This document shows, in pieces, positions 29,118 to 34,220 of a stretch of 34,220 nucleotides of DNA. Position 1 is the first letter of the stretch. Each line of letters starts with the position of its first letter. The stretch spans positions 1 through 34,220 of the forward strand of contig NZ_AUEH01000036.1 in assembly GCF_000425885.1 (NCBI RefSeq). The letters run 5' to 3'. A program made the position numbers and the translations under genes. The notes below the pieces were generated by a model. The model saw only the letters and a program-made list of their open reading frames with translations. It was not told the origin of the DNA and searched no databases. Origin of the DNA: Schleiferilactobacillus harbinensis DSM 16991 (GTDB lineage: Bacteria; Bacillota; Bacilli; Lactobacillales; Lactobacillaceae).

Positions 29118-30041
29118 TTATTGCACCTCGTTTGGATCAATATCAAAGAATCCAGTATCCGTTGCGCGATTGGCGGGCGTGTTGTCCGCGATCACGTGCT
29201 GGCCGTCCGCGGCCAGATCTGCCGTCCATGTCCCCGCGGCCAGCGCATCCCGGGCGTGAACGAACGCCGCCGCAATTTGGGCAAACTGCTGGCCGGGCAC
29301 GAACAATCCATCTAGCTTCCAGTACTGGATGCCCAAATCGTGGACCCTGGTCAGCGCCGGCATCAGGTTCACATCATTCGTGGCAAAGACATGAGTGCCA
29401 TTGATGTCCTCATAGATCGAGTAATGGGTCTCCGGCTTATGCGGCGCGGAAATGAACAGACCGCGCTGACGGTCGGACCGTTCCTGGTGCTGTTTCACGA
29501 AAGAAAAATAGTTATCCACCAGCGGCCGGCCGGATTGATGAATCACACTGGCGCCATAGACCAGATAGGACACCGGAATATCGACATGCTGCATGAGCGG
29601 CACCAGCTCACCATAAGGCACTTCCGGTGCGACTTGCGCCGCCACCGCCCCATGCCGGCCCCAGAAGTTGATCTGGCGGGAACTGGTCACCAAATCAGCG
29701 CCGTCATAGAGATACGGTAGTGGAAACCGGTTGGTTTGCAGCACATGGATCGCCCCAGGGTCGCCGATGCTGACCATGTCCACGTGCAAGTCGGTGAGAA
29801 ATTGGAGGTAGTCGGCTACTTTAACGATGCGATCGTTATGAAAAATAGCGTTGACCGCCACCATGATTTTCTTCCCGGCTTGGTGCACCAGCTCGACCAG
29901 GGCCGGTAATTCATCCCGGCCAAAACTGTGCGGGAGGCGCAAGCCGAATTCGTCCTCCCCGGCATATAGCCAATCCACCCCAGCATTCAGCAAGTGCTGA
30001 GCCTGTTCCAGGGATTCCGTTGTCGCTATGATCTCTGCCAC
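29118..30041 (-). CDS. trhP1: U32-family protein, partner subunit (TrhP1/YrrN-like)
   Basis: A 307-residue U32 protein of the shorter YrrN type. It starts MAEIIATTESLEQAQHLL, has GVDWLYAGEDEFGLRLP, DMVSIGDPGAIHVL and the degenerate signature SYLVYGASVIHQSGRPLV, which lacks the cysteines of the longer partner; HYSIYEDINGTHVFATND and QYWKLDGLFVPG follow. In Bacillus the equivalent gene is adjacent to yrrO and both are linked to tRNA uridine hydroxylation. The missing cysteines suggest that Fe-S chemistry lies in the partner (inference). The promoter overlaps the clpC terminator; ATG 30041 has GGATGG upstream, a weak ribosome site. Confidence 0.85.
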   Translation of the reverse strand: MAEIIATTESLEQAQHLLNAGVDWLYAGEDEFGLRLPHSFGRDELPALVELVHQAGKKIMVAVNAIFHNDRIVKVADYLQFLTDLHVDMVSIGDPGAIHVLQTNRFPLPYLYDGADLVTSSRQINFWGRHGAVAAQVAPEVPYGELVPLMQHVDIPVSYLVYGASVIHQSGRPLVDNYFSFVKQHQERSDRQRGLFISAPHKPETHYSIYEDINGTHVFATNDVNLMPALTRVHDLGIQYWKLDGLFVPGQQFAQIAAAFVHARDALAAGTWTADLAADGQHVIADNTPANRATDTGFFDIDPNEVQ

Positions 30042-30076
30042 GTTGTGACCATCCTTCCATTGAAAGCAATGGTTTT

Positions 30077-30104
30077 ATTGTAGCACGAAAGAAGCACCAG
30101 ACAA
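30077..30104 (-). promoter_or_regulatory. Promoter of the U32-GNAT operon, inside the clpC terminator
   Basis: On the minus strand TTGTCT (30099-30104) and TACAAT (30077-30082) are 16 bp apart, with a TGC extended -10. The -35 box lies in the loop and 3' arm of the clpC terminator stem, so promoter and terminator share DNA. Confidence 0.65.
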
Positions 30105-30129
30105 CCGCAGAGGTGGTCTGGTGCTTCTT
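30089..30129 (-). terminator. Terminator hairpin of clpC
   Basis: AAGAAGCACCAGAC (30089-30102) and GTCTGGTGCTTCTT (30116-30129) form a perfect 14-bp stem with a 13-nt loop, 8 bp after the clpC stop. The U-tract after it is short (CTTCTTTCG), so some read-through into the U32 genes is possible. Confidence 0.8.
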
Positions 30130-30137
30130 GGTATGCA

Positions 30138-32645
30138 TTATGCTTTAACGGTTTCTTTCGGAGCAGCCGGTTTCTTCTGGTGATCGTGGGGGTGCTTCAC
30201 CGTGACGGTGATCTTCCCCTTGCGCGCACCGATCGTAATGTGATCGCCGGCCTTGATCTCGCCGCTGAGCAGCATCTCGCTGACGCTGTCCTCGACTTGC
30301 CGTTGCAGGGCCCGGCGAATCGGCCGAGCGCCGTAGTCAGGATCGAAGCCCTTAGCCGCGACGACATCAAGGGCGGAAGTGGTCATCTTGACCGACACAT
30401 CCTGTTCCTCAAGCCGCTGCAGAACTTGCTTGGACATGATCCGGACGATCTTGCGCAGTTGTTCCTTATCCAATGGATGGAAGACAACCACTTCGTCGAT
30501 CCGGTTGATGAATTCCGGACGGAAGAACTGCTTCAACGCATCCAGAATCTTGCCCCGCATATCGCTGTAATCTTGCCCCTTATCCTGAACACCAAAGCCC
30601 ACAGACTTGTCGTCGCGGACAGCGGTGGCACCCAGGTTGGAGGTCATGATCAGAATAGTGTTGCGGAAATCGACCCGACGGCCCTTGGCATCCGTCAAAT
30701 AACCGTCATCCAGGACTTGCAGCAGAATGTTGAAGACATCTGGATGGGCCTTTTCCACTTCATCGAAGAGGACGACCGAATACGGCTTGTTGCGAACCTT
30801 TTCGGTCAATTGACCGCCCTCGTCGTAGCCTACGTAACCCGGAGGCGAACCGATGAGCCGCGAGGTGGTGTATTGTTCCTGGTACTCAGACATGTCGACC
30901 CGAATGAGGTTATCCTCAGAGCCGAACATTGCCTCAGCCAGGGCCTTAGCCAGCTCGGTCTTGCCGACGCCGGTGGGGCCGAGGAACATGAACGAGCCGA
31001 TGGGCCGGCTGGGATCCTTCAAACCGCTGCGGGCCCGGCGAATGGCCCGGGCAACCGCGGAGACAGCTTCGTCCTGGCCAACGACCCGTTTGTGGAGAAT
31101 GCTCTCCAGGTTCACCAGCCGTTCGCTTTCGCTCTTTTGCAGCTGGGTCAGCGGCACGCCAGTCCATTCTGAAACGACCTGAGCAACATCCTCGCCAGTG
31201 ACTTGGATGTCGGTCCGAATACCGGACGTATCGTCCTTGGCCTCGGTAGCTTCCAGCTGAGACTTTAAGCTCATTTCGTCTTCCCGATAGTTGGCGGCCG
31301 TTTCAAAGTCTTGGTTCTCAATAGCCGCTTCCTTCTTGCTGATCAGGTCGCGAATCTTGTCCTGCAGCTTATCCTCCGGGGATTTCTTGTCGGCGGAATC
31401 CAAGCGGACCTTCGCGGCAGATTCATCCACCAGATCGATGGCCTTATCCGGCAGGAAACGGTTCGTGATGTAGCGATTCGATAGGACAACGGCTTCGTGC
31501 AAGGCCTCATCACTGATGGTGATCCCGTGATGCTGCTCATAACGCGGGCGCAGGCCTTTCAAAATCTGTTCGGTTTCCTCCGGGGTCGGCTCGTCGATCT
31601 GTACCGTGGCAAACCGCCGCTCCAACGCGGAATCTTTTTCAATATACTTCTGATATTCATCCAGTGTGGTGGCCCCGATCAATTGGAGCTCACCCCGGGC
31701 TAGCGCCGGCTTCAAAATATTGCTGGCATCAATCGCCCCTTCGGCACCACCGGCGCCGATCAAGGTATGCAGTTCATCAATGAAGAGAATGACGTTGCCA
31801 TCCCGGTAAATTTCATCAATGACTTTCTTCAATCGGTCTTCAAACTCGCCCCGATACTTGGTACCGGCCACCAAAGACCCCATATCCAGCATCATCAGGC
31901 GCTTGTTGGCCATGTCCTCAGGAACCTTGCCGTCAACAATACGTTGGGCCAAGCCTTCAGCGATGGCGGTTTTACCCACCCCTGGCTCACCCACCAGGAC
32001 GGGATTGTTCTTGGTGCGGCGGGACAGAATCTGAATGACCCGGCGGACTTCCTTTTCCCGGCCAACAACCGGATCCATTCCGTTCTCGCGCGCGAGTTGG
32101 GTCAGATCCCGGGCTAAGCCATCCAAGGTCGGCGTGCCCTGAGGATTGCCCGCAGCACTGCGCCGATCCGTCGGCCGCTTGCTGCCAGTATCCCGGACAC
32201 CCATTTTCTTCAATAATACTTGACGCGTCTTTGACAGGCTCAGACCAAGATTAGTCAGAATCCGTGCAGCCAGAATGTCATCCTCATGGAGAATCCCCAG
32301 CAGCATGTGTTCCGTCCCAATCTTGCTGGCGCCTAAGCGCTTTGCCTCGTCACCGGCGTAGGAAAGAATCTGCTTCGCCTTTGGTGAATAGGGCAAGTAA
32401 CTTGTCTCATCGGGCTGATCAGAAGCAGAAGTCGCCCCGAAGCCCGTGAAGCGTTCAATTTCTTCTTTCACGTCGTCCGGACTGATGGTCAGCTGCCGCA
32501 AGGTTTTGCCGGCCACTCCGTCCGTCTCCAGCACCAGTGCCAACAGCAAGTGCTCCGTCCCCACTGCATGGTGGTGGAAGTAGCGGGCTTGCTGTTGGGC
32601 AAGGGCTAACACGTTACGGGAGCTATTCGTAAATAAGTTGTCCAA
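30138..32645 (-). CDS. clpC: ATP-dependent Clp protease ATP-binding subunit ClpC
   Basis: An 835-residue Hsp100 unfoldase that feeds substrates to ClpP. Two N-terminal Clp repeats (about residues 5-145, [14 protein letters not shown] and [13 protein letters not shown]), AAA1 with Walker A GEPGVGKT (219-226), a UVR/coiled segment (about 425-470), and AAA2 with Walker A GPTGVGKT (556-563) and Walker [15 protein letters not shown]-terminal tail is rich in Lys and Pro. The start is TTG 32645, nine bases after AAAGGAG, giving the usual (M)[12 protein letters not shown]; an upstream in-frame TTG would lie before this ribosome site. In related species ctsR is directly upstream; here it is absent, and I find no CtsR or CIRCE box in the promoter. 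Confidence 0.97.
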   Translation of the reverse strand: MDNLFTNSSRNVLALAQQQARYFHHHAVGTEHLLLALVLETDGVAGKTLRQLTISPDDVKEEIERFTGFGATSASDQPDETSYLPYSPKAKQILSYAGDEAKRLGASKIGTEHMLLGILHEDDILAARILTNLGLSLSKTRQVLLKKMGVRDTGSKRPTDRRSAAGNPQGTPTLDGLARDLTQLARENGMDPVVGREKEVRRVIQILSRRTKNNPVLVGEPGVGKTAIAEGLAQRIVDGKVPEDMANKRLMMLDMGSLVAGTKYRGEFEDRLKKVIDEIYRDGNVILFIDELHTLIGAGGAEGAIDASNILKPALARGELQLIGATTLDEYQKYIEKDSALERRFATVQIDEPTPEETEQILKGLRPRYEQHHGITISDEALHEAVVLSNRYITNRFLPDKAIDLVDESAAKVRLDSADKKSPEDKLQDKIRDLISKKEAAIENQDFETAANYREDEMSLKSQLEATEAKDDTSGIRTDIQVTGEDVAQVVSEWTGVPLTQLQKSESERLVNLESILHKRVVGQDEAVSAVARAIRRARSGLKDPSRPIGSFMFLGPTGVGKTELAKALAEAMFGSEDNLIRVDMSEYQEQYTTSRLIGSPPGYVGYDEGGQLTEKVRNKPYSVVLFDEVEKAHPDVFNILLQVLDDGYLTDAKGRRVDFRNTILIMTSNLGATAVRDDKSVGFGVQDKGQDYSDMRGKILDALKQFFRPEFINRIDEVVVFHPLDKEQLRKIVRIMSKQVLQRLEEQDVSVKMTTSALDVVAAKGFDPDYGARPIRRALQRQVEDSVSEMLLSGEIKAGDHITIGARKGKITVTVKHPHDHQKKPAAPKETVKA

Positions 32646-32734
32646 TTGACTCTGCTCCTTTCGTAGTCGCAAAGTGATTCAGGTGCTTAAAAATGAGAGG
32701 ATCACGATGTCGCTATCAATACGATGTGAATTAC

Positions 32735-32762
32735 ATTATACATAGGCTGGCGACAGATGCAA
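32735..32762 (-). promoter_or_regulatory. clpC: Promoter of clpC
   Basis: On the minus strand a perfect TATAAT (32735-32740) lies 16 bp after TTGCAT (32757-32762). The leader to the TTG start is about 85 nt. No CtsR heptad direct repeat is visible around it. Confidence 0.7.
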
Positions 32763-32958
32763 CCCCACCAGGAAATTTCTGGACTTTTCGCCCATTTCTT
32801 TTGTGGGCTGGCTCATCGTCGTTTTCTCATTGAAAACGGCTCATGGTAATCCTCGATACACCTTCTAGTCTAAACAAGGGAGCGAACGTTGTCTATCTTT
32901 TTGCGCCAGTCCGGTGGATCGGCCCGTAATAAACAACGACTGTGCTTTGTTATATGCC
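32763..32958. other. Intergenic stretch between tRNA terminator and clpC promoter
   Basis: No gene is supported here. It contains an inverted repeat CGTTTTC-TCATT-GAAAACG (32820-32838) flanked by direct copies of GGCTCAT (32810-32816 and 32838-32844), a possible regulator site upstream of clpC. This is where ctsR would be expected in related genomes; no remnant of it can be read. Confidence 0.5.
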
Positions 32959-32991
32959 AAAAACAGACCGAAGTCAAAGACTTCGGTCTGT
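32959..32991 (-). terminator. Terminator of the rRNA-tRNA operon
   Basis: On the minus strand ACAGACCGAAG pairs with CTTCGGTCTGT (11 bp, 7-nt loop), followed by TTTTTGG. It closes the tRNA array 9 bp after the last tRNA. Confidence 0.92.
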
Positions 32992-33000
32992 CATTAGTAA

Positions 33001-33074
33001 TCGGGAAAACAGGATTTGAACCTGCGACCCCTACGTCCCGAACGTAGTGCTCTACCAAGCTGAGCTATTTCCCG
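33001..33074 (-). tRNA. tRNA-Pro (anticodon CGG)
   Basis: The cloverleaf has acceptor CGGGAAA/TTTCCCG, discriminator A, D arm GCTCAGCTTGGTAGAGC, anticodon stem CTACG/CGTAG with loop TTCGGGA (anticodon CGG, G37) and T arm CGCAGGTTCAAATCCTG. No CCA is encoded. It is the last tRNA of the array and reads CCG codons. Confidence 0.95.
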
Positions 33075-33082
33075 ATAGGAAA

Positions 33083-33154
33083 AGCGGAAGACGAGATTCG
33101 AACTCGCGACCCCCACCATGGCAAGGTGATGTTCTACCACTGAACTACTTCCGC
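33083..33154 (-). tRNA. tRNA-Gly (anticodon GCC), copy 2 in transcript order
   Basis: Acceptor GCGGAAG/CTTCCGC, short D arm GTTCAGTGGTAGAAC, anticodon loop TTGCCAT and T loop GTTCGAATC. The sequence is identical to the other tRNA-Gly at 33458-33529. Discriminator T; CCA not encoded. Confidence 0.95.
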
Positions 33155-33176
33155 ATATTGAATTGTCAGACCCAAA

Positions 33177-33250
33177 TCGGGAAGACAGGATTCGAACCTG
33201 CGACCCCTACGACCCTAACGTAGTGCTCTACCAAGCTGAGCTACTTCCCG
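33177..33250 (-). tRNA. tRNA-Pro (anticodon AGG)
   Basis: The body is almost identical to the tRNA-Pro(CGG) nearby: acceptor CGGGAAG/CTTCCCG, D arm GCTCAGCTTGGTAGAGC, anticodon stem CTACG/CGTAG. The loop is TTAGGGT, giving anticodon AGG with A at wobble position 34, G37 and U38. A Pro(AGG) species is uncommon in bacteria. It occupies the position after tRNA-Arg where a Pro(TGG) is usual in related arrays. Discriminator A; no CCA. Confidence 0.92.
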
Positions 33251-33254
33251 AACA

Positions 33255-33328
33255 TGCACCCAGTAGGAGTCGAACCTACAACCTTCTGATTCGTAGTCAG
33301 ACACTCTATCCAGTTGCGCTATGGGTGC
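33255..33328 (-). tRNA. tRNA-Arg (anticodon ACG)
   Basis: Acceptor GCACCCA/TGGGTGC, anticodon stem TCTGA/TCAGA with loop CTACGAA (anticodon ACG, the TadA substrate read as ICG), T arm GTAGGTTCGACTCCTAC. Discriminator A. Confidence 0.95.
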
Positions 33329-33355
33329 GTATTTAATTTGTGTACTTCATTGTAA

Positions 33356-33441
33356 TGCCGAGGACGGGAATCGAACCCGTACGGTGATCACTCACCGCGG
33401 GATTTTAAGTCCCGTGCGTCTGCCAGTTCCGCCACCCCGGC
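33356..33441 (-). tRNA. tRNA-Leu (anticodon TAA)
   Basis: A class II tRNA of 86 nt with a long variable arm. Acceptor GCCGGGG/CCTCGGC, anticodon stem CGGGA/TCCCG with loop CTTAAAA (TAA), T arm ACGGGTTCGATTCCCGT. Discriminator A. Confidence 0.95.
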
Positions 33442-33457
33442 ATAAACTTTACAACGA

Positions 33458-33529
33458 AGCGGAAGACGAGATTCGAACTCGCGACCCCCACCATGGCAAG
33501 GTGATGTTCTACCACTGAACTACTTCCGC
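33458..33529 (-). tRNA. tRNA-Gly (anticodon GCC), copy 1 in transcript order
   Basis: Identical over all 72 nt to the tRNA-Gly at 33083-33154 (acceptor GCGGAAG/CTTCCGC, loop TTGCCAT). The flanking spacers differ, so only the tRNA itself is duplicated. Confidence 0.95.
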
Positions 33530-33538
33530 AAACTAAAG

Positions 33539-33611
33539 TGCCGACTAGACGATTCGAACGCCCGACCCTCTGATTACAAATCAGATGCTCTACCAACTGA
33601 GCTAAGTCGGC
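33539..33611 (-). tRNA. tRNA-Thr (anticodon TGT)
   Basis: Acceptor GCCGACT/AGTCGGC, D arm GCTCAGTTGGTAGAGC, anticodon stem TCTGA/TCAGA with loop TTTGTAA (TGT), T loop GTTCGAATC. Discriminator A. Confidence 0.95.
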
Positions 33612-33622
33612 AGATTGACGCA

Positions 33623-33705
33623 TGCGGGTAAAGGGACTTGAACCCATACGTCCAAAGGACACTAGAACCTAAATCTAGCGCGTCTGCCAATTCCGCCATA
33701 CCCGC
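33623..33705 (-). tRNA. tRNA-Leu (anticodon TAG)
   Basis: A class II tRNA of 83 nt with a long variable arm. Acceptor GCGGGTA/TACCCGC, anticodon stem CTAGA/TCTAG with loop TTTAGGT (TAG, G37). Discriminator A. Confidence 0.95.
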
Positions 33706-33716
33706 GACATGGTCAA

Positions 33717-33789
33717 TGAGTCGTGACAGTCTCGAACTGTCGACCCTCTGATTAAAAGTCAGATGCTCTACCAACTGAGCTAACGACTC
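33717..33789 (-). tRNA. tRNA-Lys (anticodon TTT)
   Basis: Acceptor GAGTCGT/ACGACTC, D arm GCTCAGTTGGTAGAGC, anticodon stem TCTGA/TCAGA with loop CTTTTAA (TTT), T arm GACAGTTCGAGACTGTC. Discriminator A. Confidence 0.95.
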
Positions 33790-33791
33790 AA

Positions 33792-33864
33792 TGGAGGCTA
33801 CAGGGCTCGAACCTGTGACCCTCTGCTTGTAAGGCAGACGCTCTCCCAGCTGAGCTAAGCCTCC
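33792..33864 (-). tRNA. tRNA-Val (anticodon TAC)
   Basis: Acceptor GGAGGCT/AGCCTCC, D arm GCTCAGCTGGGAGAGC, anticodon stem TCTGC/GCAGA with loop CTTACAA (TAC). It is the first tRNA after the 5S rRNA, only a few bases away. Confidence 0.95.
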
Positions 33865-33870
33865 ATTAAG

Positions 33871-33986
33871 AACAGCAGCGTCCTACCCTCGCAGGCAGTT
33901 TCCCACCAACTACTATCGGCGCTGAGAAGCTTGACTTCTGTGTTCGGCATGGGAACAGGTAGTTCCTTCTCGCTATCGCCACTGTA
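33871..33986 (-). rRNA. rrf: 5S ribosomal RNA
   Basis: The minus strand shows the 5S core: GGCGATAGCGAGAAGG, CCTGTTCCCATGCCGAACAC, AGAAGTCAAGCTTCTCAGCG, CCGATAGTAGTTGG and GAGGGTAGGACGCTGC. The closing helix pairs ACAGTGGCG with CGCTGCTGT. The exact ends are estimated from this helix (about 116 nt). Confidence 0.95.
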
Positions 33987-33992
33987 CTTAAA

Positions 33993-34085
33993 TTTGAGAG
34001 TTTGTTCTCTCAAAACTGGACATCATGAAGTGTCTTTCTTCGAATCACCAATGTGACTCTTTGAGGTGCGTACCTTCCGGTACGC
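33993..34085 (-). other. 23S-5S spacer with two processing hairpins
   Basis: TTTGAGAG (33993-34000) and CTCTCAAA (34007-34014) form an 8-bp stem just before the 5S rRNA. GCGTACC-TTCC-GGTACGC (34068-34085) forms a 7-bp stem just after the 23S end. Neither is followed by a U-tract in the reading direction, so they are more likely RNA processing signals than terminators. Confidence 0.65.
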
Positions 34086-34086
34086 T

Positions 34087-34220
34087 CTTGGTTAAGTCCT
34101 CGACCGATTAGTACTGGTCCGCTCCACCCCTCACGGGGCTGCTACTCCCAGCCTATCTACCTGATCATCTCTCAGGGGTCTTACTTCCTTAAAGGAATGG
34201 GAAATCTCATCTCGAAGGGG
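34087..34220 (-). rRNA. rrl: 23S ribosomal RNA, 3' end (partial)
   Basis: On the minus strand the segment ends CTAATCGGTCGAGGACTTAACC, the conserved 3' terminus of firmicute 23S rRNA, preceded by CAGGTAGATAGGCTGGGAGT (domain VI). The gene continues beyond the window; the exact mature 3' end is estimated. Confidence 0.95.

Noticed and set aside
32646-32800. CtsR or CIRCE box before clpC
   Set aside because: No GGTCAAA/AGTCAAA direct repeat with 3-bp spacing and no TTAGCACTC-N9-GAGTGCTAA on either strand. The AGTCAAAGACT seen at 32972 is part of the tRNA terminator.
33001-33790. Short open frames in the tRNA array (for example 33405-33662)
   Set aside because: They cover tRNA genes on both strands and read tRNA sequence (repeated GSSNLV/RGSN-like peptides); not coding.
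33993-34014. Terminator between 23S and 5S rRNA
   Set aside because: The TTTGAGAG/CTCTCAAA stem has no U-tract after it in the reading direction and lies inside a continuous rRNA operon; treated as a processing hairpin.

Overview
The window looks like a chromosomal segment of a relatively GC-rich member of the Lactobacillaceae (Lacticaseibacillus/Schleiferilactobacillus-like). This rests on RpoB, RpoC and ClpC of lactobacillar type, an L-2-hydroxyisocaproate dehydrogenase-like enzyme, a WxL-associated (DUF916/DUF3324) surface protein, a DexB-type 1,6-glucosidase, strong AGGAGG ribosome sites with many TTG starts, and a 23S-5S-tRNA array of lactobacillar order. The genus is inferred; no 16S rRNA is present. 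Every gene I call except one (the prepilin peptidase) is on the minus strand, so the biological reading direction is right to left.

Read from the right: the 3' end of a 23S rRNA, a 5S rRNA and ten tRNAs (Val-Lys-Leu-Thr-Gly-Leu-Arg-Pro-Gly-Pro) end in a strong terminator. Next come clpC, two adjacent U32 'peptidase' genes of the tRNA-hydroxylation (TrhP/YrrN-YrrO) type, a GNAT acetyltransferase, and rpoB-rpoC. clpC lacks the ctsR gene that commonly precedes it in this family. The rpoB promoter overlaps the acetyltransferase stop codon, and the roughly 195-nt rpoB leader holds a strong hairpin.

Between rpoC and the only plus-strand gene (a comC-type prepilin peptidase) lies the most striking non-coding object: a ~211-bp multi-branched palindrome (19527-19737), in which about 64 base pairs can be drawn by eye. 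An RpiR-type regulator and a GH1 6-phospho-beta-glucosidase follow.

A carbohydrate cluster then runs from 16060 down to 6700: a LacI-family regulator with its own operators, a CUT1 ABC importer (lipoprotein and two permeases, no ATPase), a DUF624 membrane protein, a GH31 alpha-glucosidase and a DexB-type GH13_31 glucan-1,6-alpha-glucosidase, closed by a terminator. The natural reading is uptake and intracellular hydrolysis of alpha-1,6-linked gluco-oligosaccharides, with ATP hydrolysis supplied by a shared ATPase elsewhere.

The left end is accessory: a TMEM175-type channel-like protein, the hydroxyisocaproate dehydrogenase, an orphan PTS EIIC of the lactose/cellobiose family, two uncharacterised membrane proteins, and a frameshifted DUF916/DUF3324 gene translationally coupled to an ABC ATPase. 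An IS5-family element abuts the end of that ATPase gene and runs off the window.
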